A stretch of DNA of 64,000 nt, taken from contig JABICX010000001.1 in assembly GCA_018652045.1 (NCBI GenBank), positions 45,354 to 109,353 on the forward strand, in the 5' to 3' direction. Position 1 is the first letter of the stretch. Each line of letters starts with the position of its first letter. Of the stretch, positions 17,315 through 25,824 are shown piece by piece. Under the pieces are notes generated by a model. That model was not told where the DNA came from, did not search any database, and was given only the letters and a program-made list of their open reading frames with translations. The translations under genes and the position numbers were made by a program. Source of the stretch: Candidatus Woesearchaeota archaeon. Lineage in GTDB: Archaea; Nanobdellota; Nanobdellia; UBA10117; JABICX01.

Positions 17315-18262
17315 ATGCCAAATTGGATCTTACTAAGTAAGACTGAAATTGAAGAGTTGCTGCAGGAGTACAACTTAGGTAAGCATTTATCACATAAGCA
17401 TATTGACTATGCTCTGGACAATACTGTTTATATTGTTCGAACATCTCGCGGCAAATTTGTATTAAAGTTATACAATAGTGCTGATGTTAAATTCATAAAT
17501 TATCAGCTTAGACTAAATGAATATCTCCGAAAAAAAGGCGTTCCGGTGGCAAAAGTATTACCTACAAAAGATAATAAGATGATATATACTTACAAGGGTA
17601 AGAATCTAATTATACAGAGATTTGTAGAGGGTCATTATTTTATCCGCGCTAATAGTGCGTTAGTTATAGATTTTGCTGAGAACGTTACTAAACTACATAA
17701 AGCGTTAGTTAAACTGAACATACGTGGTGGAGATCGATGGGAACGAGCGCATCAATTTGATAAAGATCCCGAATTCTGCGAAACTGCGAGAGGTTTTGAG
17801 TTAAGTAAAGCGTACAAACAATATTCACAGGAAGTCAAAGTAATCGATAAACATTCTCTGACTCGGTCGATTATACACGGCGATCTAACTCACGATAATA
17901 TTATGGTTAAGTGTAACAAAATTGCAGCGTTCATAGATTTTGATGACGCACACAGAGACTATCTTGTATATGAGATAGCTATCGCTTTAGCTAAGTTTGT
18001 ACGTAAAACAAAAGTCAACAAGGATTACATCAAACTTTTTATGGCGCACTATCGATCACCAGTACCCTTAGACCTAAATTCTAAGAAAGCAATATACTAC
18101 TTTATAAAACATCGATTCTTGGTAGCGATTAATTGGGCTGAGAACCATCGTCAGAAAGACAAACGTATTCACGAAGGAGTTGGACGTTGGGTGGAAGAGA
18201 CTATCGGTCAGTATAAATCAATAAGCAAGATACCCGTCAATGAGTTTGTTAAATTATTGTAA
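17315..18262 (+). CDS. APH-fold phosphotransferase (kinase-like)
   Basis: 315 residues of the aminoglycoside phosphotransferase/homoserine kinase II fold. N-lobe: TVYIVRTSRGKFVLKLYN with the ATP-binding lysine, and a hinge near LIIQRFVEG. Catalytic loop IIHGDLTHDNIMV and metal-binding IDFDDAHRDY follow. TATA-like TTAATATA at about 17288-17295 is 24 nt upstream. A second paralog is at 23189. The substrate cannot be told from sequence; such archaeal paralogs may phosphorylate amino acids, sugars or lipids. Confidence 0.85.
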   Translation: MPNWILLSKTEIEELLQEYNLGKHLSHKHIDYALDNTVYIVRTSRGKFVLKLYNSADVKFINYQLRLNEYLRKKGVPVAKVLPTKDNKMIYTYKGKNLIIQRFVEGHYFIRANSALVIDFAENVTKLHKALVKLNIRGGDRWERAHQFDKDPEFCETARGFELSKAYKQYSQEVKVIDKHSLTRSIIHGDLTHDNIMVKCNKIAAFIDFDDAHRDYLVYEIAIALAKFVRKTKVNKDYIKLFMAHYRSPVPLDLNSKKAIYYFIKHRFLVAINWAENHRQKDKRIHEGVGRWVEETIGQYKSISKIPVNEFVKLL

Positions 18263-18392
18263 TTGAGGCTAACCATAATCCTTATAAGCTCTTTTTATTA
18301 GATGTAAATATGTTAGGTGAGTATCCCGATATACAGTGAACAGAATTCTAACCTAGCAAGAGTTTTATACCACGAGATTGTAGGTGAATATA

Positions 18393-19715
18393 ATGAGAAT
18401 TAGTTTGAATAAACGAGAAAGTACAGCAACAGCCCAAAATGCAAAAGTGGGCAAACAATTGATCCTAGCTGGCTGGATACAGGAAATCCGCGTAATGGGA
18501 AAGTTAGCATTTGCAAAATTGCGGGATCGTGATGGTGATATACAGATTGTATTCTTCCCAGATAAGTTCAAAAATTTCAAAGACCTAAGCAAGATCACTC
18601 GCGAGTCAGTTGTCTCAATCAAAGGAACCGTCCAGAAGTCAAAGCTAAAATCTGGTGGAAATGAGATAGTAGCTGCTGAGTTAGAGATGTTATCTTTGGC
18701 ACACACTCCATTGCCAATCGAGTTCTTAGGAAAGGGTATTGAGACAGACCTTAGCAAACGTCTAGATGCACGTTTCTTAGATCTTCGAAACCCAAGAATC
18801 GCAGCAATCTTTAAGATCAAAGAACGCGCAATTATAGCTATACGTGAGTTCTTAGGAAATGAAGGTTTCATTGAAGTAATCAGTTCTAAGTTCTCTGGAG
18901 CAGGTGCTGAAGGAGGCGCTACAATGTTTGAGTTTAACTACTTTGGCAAGAAAGCGTACCTTAACCAGAGTCAGCAGATCTACAAACAGACACTTATGGC
19001 TTGTGGTTTTGAGAAAGTATATGAGATTGGCCCAAGCTTCCGTGCAGAAAAGAGTCATACTCAGAGACACGTTACAGAGTTTACACAATTAGATTTGGAG
19101 ATGTCCTTCATTGATTCTGAAGAAGACCTATTTAAGTTGGAAGAGAGAATGCTTAAGTATGTTTTAGATTACGTACGTAAGAATTGTAAATCTGAATTAG
19201 AAAGGTTAGAGAAAACATTACCTACGATCAAGCTTCCACTCCCACGAGTCTCATACGAAGAGGCAATTAAGTTGCTTCAGAAATCAGGAGTTAAAATAAA
19301 ACTTGGTGAAGATATTGGAACCTCTGACGAAAAGAAAGTTGGAGCGCTCGTTGAGACGAAGTATGGTAGTAGGGCTTATTTCCTTACACAGTTTCCTTGG
19401 AGTCTAGAAGTTGCTAAGTTCTACTGGATGCGTAATGGTAAGTACGGTCGAGGTGGAGACTTTGAGTTTATGGGACAGGAACTAACAACTGCGGCTCAGA
19501 GAGAACACCGATACGATATGTTAGTTAAGCAGATTAGAGACAAAGGTTACAGCCCAAAGAACTTTAGATCCTATCTAGATACATTCAAGTTTGGCATGCC
19601 TCCGCATGGCGGCTTTGGATGGGGTATTGACCGATTGGTTCAACAGATGCTGCAGATTGATAACATCCGAGAAGTAGTTCTCTTCCCAAGAGATCCAGAA
19701 AGGCTAACTCCATAG
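18393..19715 (+). CDS. aspS: aspartyl-tRNA synthetase, archaeal type
   Basis: 440 residues from ATG 18393, preceded by a GGTG at 18383-18386; an in-frame GTG at 18384 is part of that site. Attaches aspartate (perhaps also asparagine) to tRNA. OB-fold anticodon domain (residues 1-105), then a class II catalytic core with FSGAGAEGGATMFEF, the motif 2 region RAEKSHTQRHVTEFTQLDLEM, and motif 3 HGGFGWGIDRLVQQM and FPRDPERLTP. An AsnRS is the main alternative. TTTATA at 18364-18369 is the likely TATA box. Confidence 0.88.
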   Translation: MRISLNKRESTATAQNAKVGKQLILAGWIQEIRVMGKLAFAKLRDRDGDIQIVFFPDKFKNFKDLSKITRESVVSIKGTVQKSKLKSGGNEIVAAELEMLSLAHTPLPIEFLGKGIETDLSKRLDARFLDLRNPRIAAIFKIKERAIIAIREFLGNEGFIEVISSKFSGAGAEGGATMFEFNYFGKKAYLNQSQQIYKQTLMACGFEKVYEIGPSFRAEKSHTQRHVTEFTQLDLEMSFIDSEEDLFKLEERMLKYVLDYVRKNCKSELERLEKTLPTIKLPLPRVSYEEAIKLLQKSGVKIKLGEDIGTSDEKKVGALVETKYGSRAYFLTQFPWSLEVAKFYWMRNGKYGRGGDFEFMGQELTTAAQREHRYDMLVKQIRDKGYSPKNFRSYLDTFKFGMPPHGGFGWGIDRLVQQMLQIDNIREVVLFPRDPERLTP

Positions 19716-19749
19716 AGAGATTTATATACAAGCCACGCTTTTTACTTGT

Positions 19750-22700
19750 ATGGTGCAGACACACGTATCTAGCTTGCATATGCGTGGTTTTAAGTCCTTT
19801 AACAACAAAGCTAGCCTTGAGCTTGGACCTGGATTGAATTGCATTGTTGGACCAAATGGTTCTGGAAAGAGTAACATACTTGATTCTATCTGTTTTGTTC
19901 TTGGACGAAGTTCAACAAAGTCTATCCGCGCGGAAAGTGTGCAAGATTTGATTCACAAAAAGAAAGATTCACATGTTGGATCTGCAGACGTCGTCTTTCG
20001 ATTGAACAATGAGAACAAAGTTTTCCCAATTGATGCACGACATATAGAGATCATTCGTCGAATAACAAAAGAAGGACAGACAAAGTATTACATTAATGGT
20101 AAGCGAGCCAGTCGAAGACAGATACTTGAGCTGTTGTCAATTGGAAGAATTCATCCAGAAGGTCATAATATCATATTACAGGGAGATATTGAGAAGTTCA
20201 TATCAATGTCACCTATTGAAAAGCGACAGATCATAGAAGAGATCGCAGGCATTTCAGTATATGAGGCAAGAAAGAACGACGCAATGCGTGAGTTAGGTAA
20301 GGTTGAAGACAAACTCAAAGAAGCAAAGATCGTGTTAACTGAAAAAGAAATGTATCTTAAGGGGCTCGAATCTGAAAAGATGCAAGCAGAAAAGTATCGT
20401 AATTTTAACAATGAGTTGGAAGGTTCTAAAGCAACGGAGATTAAGCTTCGGCTTGATGGTATAAATCGAAAAAAGAATGAGATTGGTACTAAGTTCTATA
20501 AGATAGAAAAAGCACACAAGAAGTTCCAAGGCGACATTGATGAGCATGAGAAGAAGATAGATTTCATACAAAGTAAGATAGATGTTATTGAAGGAAAGAT
20601 TGAGAAGAAGGGTGGTGAAGATCAGTTAGAACTAGAACACGCAATCTCAGATCTTAAGTTAGCAGTTGAGAACTCTAAAAGTCTTATACTAAGTTCTAAA
20701 AATGAGATTAGTAGAGTTAATCAGCGGAAGAAACAACTTGATAGTAGCTTAGTTGAGATAAACAGAAAGCTTGCAGAAAAGAACAAAGAACTTACAGCCC
20801 TTTCACGAGATAAGAACGCATATGATAAAAAGATGCAGGCACTAACCGGTGTTGCAAAAAGTTCCGCAAGAAGTTTAGATGATCTAGATCGATTGTTCGA
20901 ACAGAAAGAAAAAGACATTGATAATCTTAAGTCTGACAAAGAAAAGATGTCAGAACAACTGCGCAACTTCGACGCCGACATAAAGATCTTTGACTATAAG
21001 TTAGCTGAGATACAAAATAAGTTAGTTACAATCAATCAAAACCAGTCTGAGCTAAAGAAAGTACATAAGAGCAAAGACTATTACAAATCACTTCTCGATA
21101 AGATTAGCAAGTTAAGTTCTGATGATTCAATGTTAGCAGTTAAGTTACAAGATCTGAGACAGAGAGTTGACACAAAAGACGAGATGCTTGCAAAGCTTCG
21201 AATTGATTCAAGTGCAACTCAAGAATTGCTTATGCGCGATAAAGCAATCTCAGCAGTTCTGGCGTCTAAGAAAGAACTGAAAGGTGTAGTGGGTACAGTT
21301 GCACAACTTGGAACATCAAAGAAAGAATACCAACAAGCTCTTGCTGTTGCAGCTGGCGGCAAGATGCGTAACATTGTGGTTGACAATGAGAACACGGCGA
21401 TATCGGCACTTAATCTACTTAAGCGTGCAAGGTCGGGCGTAGCAACATTCCTACCAATAACTAAACTTAAGACGCGAGACCTTTCCTATCTGTCAAAGCA
21501 AGCATCTGGTCAGTCTGGAGTCTTTGGACTTGCATCAGAGTTAATCAACTGCGATTCAAAGTACAAGAAAGTCTTCCAACATGTTTTCAAAGATACACTC
21601 ATACTTCAAGATTCTAAAACTGCAAAATCATTAGGTATTGGTCAGTTCAACATGGTTACATTAGACGGAGATGTTTTCTCAGCATCTGGTGCAATCACTG
21701 GAGGTTTTAGACGAAGAGATGTTGGAGTTAAGTTTGCTGAACGAGATATCTCAAATCGCGTTGATAAAGAGCAGTCTGAACTTGCTGCATTAAAGAAAGA
21801 GCTCTCTCGAACAGAGCGGAACAGAAATAACTTACAAGAGCAGCTGATTAAACTGCGCCACGAGAAGGCAGAGTTAGAAGGTAAGTTAGGAGCTACAAAG
21901 TTCGCAGATATGGATCCAACAAAGATCTTAGCTGAACAGAAAGATATCCAATCTCAGAAAAAAGCAATGATCGCTCAGCAGCAAAAGTTAGCAAGAGAAG
22001 AGGGTTCAATCTCAGACAAAGTAAACAAACTTACTGTTGAAAAGAACGCAATCTCAGTTAAGATAAAAGATCTACGATTTGGTCGACAGAGCACAGAGAT
22101 CAAAAAGATAGAGTCTGCGATTAAGATGATTGATACAAGAACAGCAACTATACAATCTGTTGTTGAGAACTCTCTTGCACCAGAACACGGAAACATTGAG
22201 AAGCTACTAACACATCTAGTAAAAGAGCGGATCGAGTTTGAAGAACAGATAACAAAAGAGGATCATAACATCAACACAAACAAACAAACTCTTGACAAGA
22301 AGCAAAAAGAAGAGAAGGACTTCTACGGTTCACTGAAGGTACTATTTGCAGAGAAGAAAAAGTATGGCGCACTTATGGACAGAGAGCAAGAGAACATAAA
22401 GAAGATCGAAGAACACTTGACAGGGGACTCTGAAGAACGCAACGCACTCATCATCGCAAAAGCTAAGATTGAAGCAGAGTTTGCTGCACTATCTGAGGAG
22501 TTTGAACCATACAAGAAAGTTAGCGTTCTTTCACACATTAAGAATGTAACTCAGGCAAAGCAGATGCAGGATCAGCTTAAACGAAAGATAGAGGCACTGG
22601 GTAGCGTTAACATGCGCGCACTGGAGATATACGATGGCGTAAAGAAAGAGTATGATAATCTCAACTGGAGAATTGATAAACTTGGCAGTGAGCGAGATTC

Positions 22701-23187
22701 AGTTATTAGTGTAATCACGCAGATCGAACATCGTAAGAAAGACTCTTTCGAAACAACTTTCAATGGAGTTAACAAATACTTTCAAGACATTTTTTCAAAG
22801 ATATCGCATAAGATGCGAGCCCAACTAATTTTGCAAAATCCGGAAAAGCCCTTTGATGGTGGACTTAACATTCGAGTACGCGACACAAATGGAAAGGCAA
22901 TGTATCTTGGAGCACTTTCAGGTGGAGAGAAAACTTTGGTTGCATTAGCATTTATCTTCGCAGTTCAGGAACACAGCCCAGCACCGTTCTACTTGTTAGA
23001 TGAAATCGACGCAGCTCTTGATAGGTTAAATTCAGACAAGGTTGCAAAGTTGCTGAAGGAGTATAGCAAGCGTTCGCAAGTTATCATCATCTCACACAAT
23101 GACGCAATAATCTCTGCATCCGATAATCTGTATGGTATCTGGATGAACAAGAAAGGAGAGAGCTTTGTAAATAGTCTTAAGATTTAA
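19750..23187 (+). CDS. smc: SMC chromosome segregation ATPase
   Basis: 1145 residues, the usual length. ABC-type head: Walker A GPNGSGKSN at 34-42, Q-loop region HNIILQGDIEKFISM, then a long coiled coil, a hinge at about 500-660 (KKELKGVVGTVAQLG ... FSASGAITGGFRRRD), the returning coiled coil, signature LSGGEKT at about 1055 and Walker B FYLLDEIDAALD at about 1080, with the H-loop IIISHND. Forms the ring of archaeal condensin, organising the chromosome with ScpA and ScpB, both encoded just downstream. TTTATATA at 19721-19728 is 25 nt before the ATG, so it is leaderless. Confidence 0.98.
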   Translation: MVQTHVSSLHMRGFKSFNNKASLELGPGLNCIVGPNGSGKSNILDSICFVLGRSSTKSIRAESVQDLIHKKKDSHVGSADVVFRLNNENKVFPIDARHIEIIRRITKEGQTKYYINGKRASRRQILELLSIGRIHPEGHNIILQGDIEKFISMSPIEKRQIIEEIAGISVYEARKNDAMRELGKVEDKLKEAKIVLTEKEMYLKGLESEKMQAEKYRNFNNELEGSKATEIKLRLDGINRKKNEIGTKFYKIEKAHKKFQGDIDEHEKKIDFIQSKIDVIEGKIEKKGGEDQLELEHAISDLKLAVENSKSLILSSKNEISRVNQRKKQLDSSLVEINRKLAEKNKELTALSRDKNAYDKKMQALTGVAKSSARSLDDLDRLFEQKEKDIDNLKSDKEKMSEQLRNFDADIKIFDYKLAEIQNKLVTINQNQSELKKVHKSKDYYKSLLDKISKLSSDDSMLAVKLQDLRQRVDTKDEMLAKLRIDSSATQELLMRDKAISAVLASKKELKGVVGTVAQLGTSKKEYQQALAVAAGGKMRNIVVDNENTAISALNLLKRARSGVATFLPITKLKTRDLSYLSKQASGQSGVFGLASELINCDSKYKKVFQHVFKDTLILQDSKTAKSLGIGQFNMVTLDGDVFSASGAITGGFRRRDVGVKFAERDISNRVDKEQSELAALKKELSRTERNRNNLQEQLIKLRHEKAELEGKLGATKFADMDPTKILAEQKDIQSQKKAMIAQQQKLAREEGSISDKVNKLTVEKNAISVKIKDLRFGRQSTEIKKIESAIKMIDTRTATIQSVVENSLAPEHGNIEKLLTHLVKERIEFEEQITKEDHNINTNKQTLDKKQKEEKDFYGSLKVLFAEKKKYGALMDREQENIKKIEEHLTGDSEERNALIIAKAKIEAEFAALSEEFEPYKKVSVLSHIKNVTQAKQMQDQLKRKIEALGSVNMRALEIYDGVKKEYDNLNWRIDKLGSERDSVISVITQIEHRKKDSFETTFNGVNKYFQDIFSKISHKMRAQLILQNPEKPFDGGLNIRVRDTNGKAMYLGALSGGEKTLVALAFIFAVQEHSPAPFYLLDEIDAALDRLNSDKVAKLLKEYSKRSQVIIISHNDAIISASDNLYGIWMNKKGESFVNSLKI

Positions 23188-23188
23188 A

Positions 23189-24166
23189 ATGAACAAAAAA
23201 CAAGTCCGCGAAATATTTAGTACGTATGATCTTGGCGAGTTTAGAAGTTGGAGTCCTACCAAGATGGGTTTTGGTAATGATAATTATGTTGTTAAAACAA
23301 CTAAAGGTAAGTACGTATTAAGAATATACCGAGATGTGCGCAAAATTTCCGAGCTTAGATATGAAGTCGAGTTTACAGACCATTTGCTAGCAAAAGGATT
23401 TCCATATGAAATACCAAAATGGTTGCCTAATAAATCGGGAGAGTTAATCTCTACGTTTAATGGTCGAATGTATATAATCTATAAATACCTGCCCGGCATT
23501 GTTGTTGAGAAACCTACTAATGCACAAGTTAGACAGGTAGCTAAGATGATATCGATACTGCATAAAATGTCTGTGGGATTTAAACCAAAGAGCGACAAAG
23601 ATTGGGGAAATGCGTTTACAACACACTGGCAAAAAGCAGAGTTGAATGATTATGCACCACGGGCTAAAAAACAAAACACTACGCGAAGTAAGCTTCTTTT
23701 GAAGAATGAGATGTATTATCGAAGATTGTTAGATGACGTTGATAAGAAGTATGCTAAAGTTTCATATAAACGGTATGTTTTACACAACGATCTCAATAAG
23801 CACAACATGTTGTTTCGGAACGGAAAGTTATCTGGACTAATTGATTTTGATAATGTTAATGCAGACTACCTCATTAAAGATATTAGTCAGTATGTACTAT
23901 ACGGTCTTAATCAGGGCAGTAAAATTGATCTACGAAAGGCAAGAATATTCATTAAAGAATATCAGAAGTATCATTCATTATCCGATAAAGAAATTAAATG
24001 CATTCCAGATATCGCAATTATTGGTAAGATTGGAGCTTTCGTATGGACATATGATCGTATGGAACGAGGTATATCTAAAGTAGATCTTAAGGGAATGCGA
24101 CAGATGGCAGCATTTGTAAAGTGGGTTGATGTGAATCGAGATAAGATTATGGAGGCATTATTGTGA
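23189..24166 (+). CDS. APH-fold phosphotransferase inside the condensin operon
   Basis: 325 residues, second APH/homoserine-kinase-II-like paralog in the window. N-lobe with NYVVKTTKGKYVLRIYRD, hinge MYIIYKYLPG, catalytic YVLHNDLNKHNMLF (N replaces the usual G before D), metal-binding GLIDFDNVNADY. Starts two bases after smc and overlaps the scpA start, so it is transcribed and probably translated together with condensin. No known need for a kinase in condensin; the substrate is unknown. Confidence 0.85.
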   Translation: MNKKQVREIFSTYDLGEFRSWSPTKMGFGNDNYVVKTTKGKYVLRIYRDVRKISELRYEVEFTDHLLAKGFPYEIPKWLPNKSGELISTFNGRMYIIYKYLPGIVVEKPTNAQVRQVAKMISILHKMSVGFKPKSDKDWGNAFTTHWQKAELNDYAPRAKKQNTTRSKLLLKNEMYYRRLLDDVDKKYAKVSYKRYVLHNDLNKHNMLFRNGKLSGLIDFDNVNADYLIKDISQYVLYGLNQGSKIDLRKARIFIKEYQKYHSLSDKEIKCIPDIAIIGKIGAFVWTYDRMERGISKVDLKGMRQMAAFVKWVDVNRDKIMEALL

Positions 24167-24972
24167 CTGAACAGAACAAGATCCATAGTATGATTTTTGA
24201 AGAGGACGACCTTAAGTGGCAATCTCTTATCTATGAGATGATTCGAACTGGAAAGGTAGATCCATGGGACATCGACATCTCACAATTTTCACAAGAGTAT
24301 CTGAAGATTATCAATAAGCTAAAAGAACTAAACTTCCGTATCTCAGGTAAGGTTGTTCTAACTGCAGCAATCTTGTTGCGGATGAAGATGAACCGACTTG
24401 GTTTGGAAGAGTTCTTGGGAATGATCGCAGAGCCTGAAGAAGACGTTGAGGTCGAGGCGGGTTTAGATGAGTGGAATCAAGAAGATCCGAACGAAGTTGA
24501 GCAACGGATCGATCAGCTAGCTAAACAGATCAAGCAAACTCAGACAAAGCGGATGGTACTTGACCCAAGACTTGATAGAATGCGAGAGCGAAAAGTAACC
24601 GTGTTTGAGCTGATGGGGGCGCTTAAGAAAGCAATGGAAGTAGATGAGCGTAGACAGATCAGATACAAAAAAGAGGTTAAAGATAGAGACGATTCTCGTC
24701 CAGATTTCAACTACGAGAAGTTTGACATTCTCGGAAAGATCAAAAATGTTTATGATGCACTGAAGATATTCTTCAAAAAGTCAAAGCGCAATACTGTTGA
24801 GTTTACACACATAGTTCCTAGTAAAAGAAAGGAAGATGTTATCTGGACATTTGTACCTTTGTTACATCTCGCAAACGAAGGCAAGATAGAACTTATACAG
24901 GATAAGCCCTTTGACAAGATCTTCGTAGAGCTAAAAGCTAAAGATTTATTAGATAAGACAGCTAAGGAATAA
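24163..24972 (+). CDS. scpA: segregation and condensation protein A (kleisin)
   Basis: 269 residues. GTG start overlapping the stop of the kinase gene, with GGAGG at 24151-24155 placed 7 bases upstream. Kleisin subunit bridging SMC heads: N-terminal LIYEMIRTGKVDPWDIDISQF and ISGKVVLTAAILLRMKM, an acidic linker at about 90-115, and a C-terminal winged helix (KRKEDVIWTFVPLLHLANEGKI). Works with SMC and ScpB in the same operon. Confidence 0.95.
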   Translation: MTEQNKIHSMIFEEDDLKWQSLIYEMIRTGKVDPWDIDISQFSQEYLKIINKLKELNFRISGKVVLTAAILLRMKMNRLGLEEFLGMIAEPEEDVEVEAGLDEWNQEDPNEVEQRIDQLAKQIKQTQTKRMVLDPRLDRMRERKVTVFELMGALKKAMEVDERRQIRYKKEVKDRDDSRPDFNYEKFDILGKIKNVYDALKIFFKKSKRNTVEFTHIVPSKRKEDVIWTFVPLLHLANEGKIELIQDKPFDKIFVELKAKDLLDKTAKE

Positions 24973-24973
24973 A

Positions 24974-25243
24974 ATGGATATATTAGCGAGTTTAGTAGTG
25001 GGTATTAATGTAATCGTGTCATTATCATGGTTCTTACAGGCACACAAGATCATCAAACGTAAAAGCTCAAAAGATATATCAATACCTTTTGTTGCTGTCG
25101 TGCTTGTTGGACTAGCTTTTTTTGCCATATATGCCTGGCGAGAGCAAGACTTTGTAATACTGATACCCTTTTTAGTCGGTATGGCAGGAGTTGGCGCAGT
25201 ATTGGTGTCTGCTTTAATCTATAAGAAGAAGGTGAGAAAGTGA
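24974..25243 (+). CDS. PQ-loop/SemiSWEET-like small membrane protein
   Basis: 89 residues with three TM helices: about 3-20, 36-53 and 62-82. The segment WFLQAHKIIKRKSSKDISIPF matches the PQ-loop (MtN3/SemiSWEET) pattern, with LQ in place of PQ. Three-helix SemiSWEETs dimerise and move sugars or similar solutes, but this assignment rests on the motif alone. It lies one base after scpA, and its stop overlaps the GTG of scpB, so an unrelated-looking transporter gene is set inside the condensin operon. Confidence 0.65.
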   Translation: MDILASLVVGINVIVSLSWFLQAHKIIKRKSSKDISIPFVAVVLVGLAFFAIYAWREQDFVILIPFLVGMAGVGAVLVSALIYKKKVRK

Positions 25244-25719
25244 AAGAACTAAAGTCTAAGATAGAAGCAATCTTGTTTTGTACACCTGATGGAGTTGAGA
25301 CTAAGAAGCTAGCTAAGTTATGTGGGATGGGTTCTGTTGGTCATGTTAAGACTGCGCTTCAAGAGATGAAAGAAGAGTTTGAAAAAGACGGTCGTGGAAT
25401 GTCGGTGGTTCTAAAAGAAGGAATGTGGCGCTTTGCAGTTCGTGATGAGCATGTTCCATTAGTTAGGGAAGCTGCTAAGCCCGAGATCGAGAAAGCAATA
25501 CTTGAGACTCTAGCATTCATCGCCTACAAAAAGAATGCTAAGCAGAGTGAGGTAGTTAAGGTTAGATCTAACAAAGCATATGGACACATAAAGCACCTAG
25601 AAGCGCAAGGCTTTGTCACAGCTAAGACAAAAGGCAAGACTCGTACCCTAACTCCAACTAAAAAGTTCTATGATTATTTCAATCTACGAGAAGATGAAGA
25701 GATTCAGCCTGAAGAATAA
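25240..25719 (+). CDS. scpB: segregation and condensation protein B
   Basis: 159 residues, GTG start in a GTGA overlap, with GGTG at 25231-25234 as ribosome site. Two winged helices: KELKSKIEAILFCTPDGVETKKLAKLCG in outline, then IEKAILETLAFIAYKKNAKQSEVVKVRSNKAYGHIKHLEAQGFV in outline, the ScpB pattern. Forms dimers that bind the kleisin ScpA and regulate SMC ring closure. Last gene of the condensin operon. Confidence 0.92.
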   Translation: MKELKSKIEAILFCTPDGVETKKLAKLCGMGSVGHVKTALQEMKEEFEKDGRGMSVVLKEGMWRFAVRDEHVPLVREAAKPEIEKAILETLAFIAYKKNAKQSEVVKVRSNKAYGHIKHLEAQGFVTAKTKGKTRTLTPTKKFYDYFNLREDEEIQPEE

Positions 25720-25738
25720 CCCTTTAAATCTTAGTTTC

Positions 25739-25824
25739 TTATAAATTATTGGGATTAAAATCCTTTTTCGTTGATGAAGCCGAACGCTTGTCGCTGAGGC
25801 TGAAACGGAATCAACACGAAAAAA
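25739..25824 (+). promoter_or_regulatory. rqcH promoter and structured, kink-turn-like leader
   Basis: TTATAAAT at 25739-25746 puts the transcription start near 25766, leaving a leader of almost 60 nt in a window where most mRNAs look leaderless. The leader contains UGAUGA (25772-25777) and CUGA (25800-25803, plus another at 25794-25797) flanked by CGU/ACG and a short CC/GG stem: the box C/D arrangement of an L7Ae-binding kink-turn. A longer pairing, GUUGAU with AUCAAC, is an alternative fold reaching almost to the ATG. It may be a translational control site or a mini box C/D RNA. Confidence 0.5.

Noticed and set aside
18263-18392. Possible small RNA or long leader before aspS, with TATA-like TTATAAG near 18290 and a weak GTTAG/CTAAC pairing
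   Set aside because: The pairing is only five bases and a better TATA box for aspS is at 18364-18369, so I see no firm RNA gene.
25766-25824. Independent double-guide box C/D sRNA
   Set aside because: Only one C box (UGAUGA) and two D-like boxes very near each other; no C' box and no rRNA or tRNA target I could see. A kink-turn leader explains it better.
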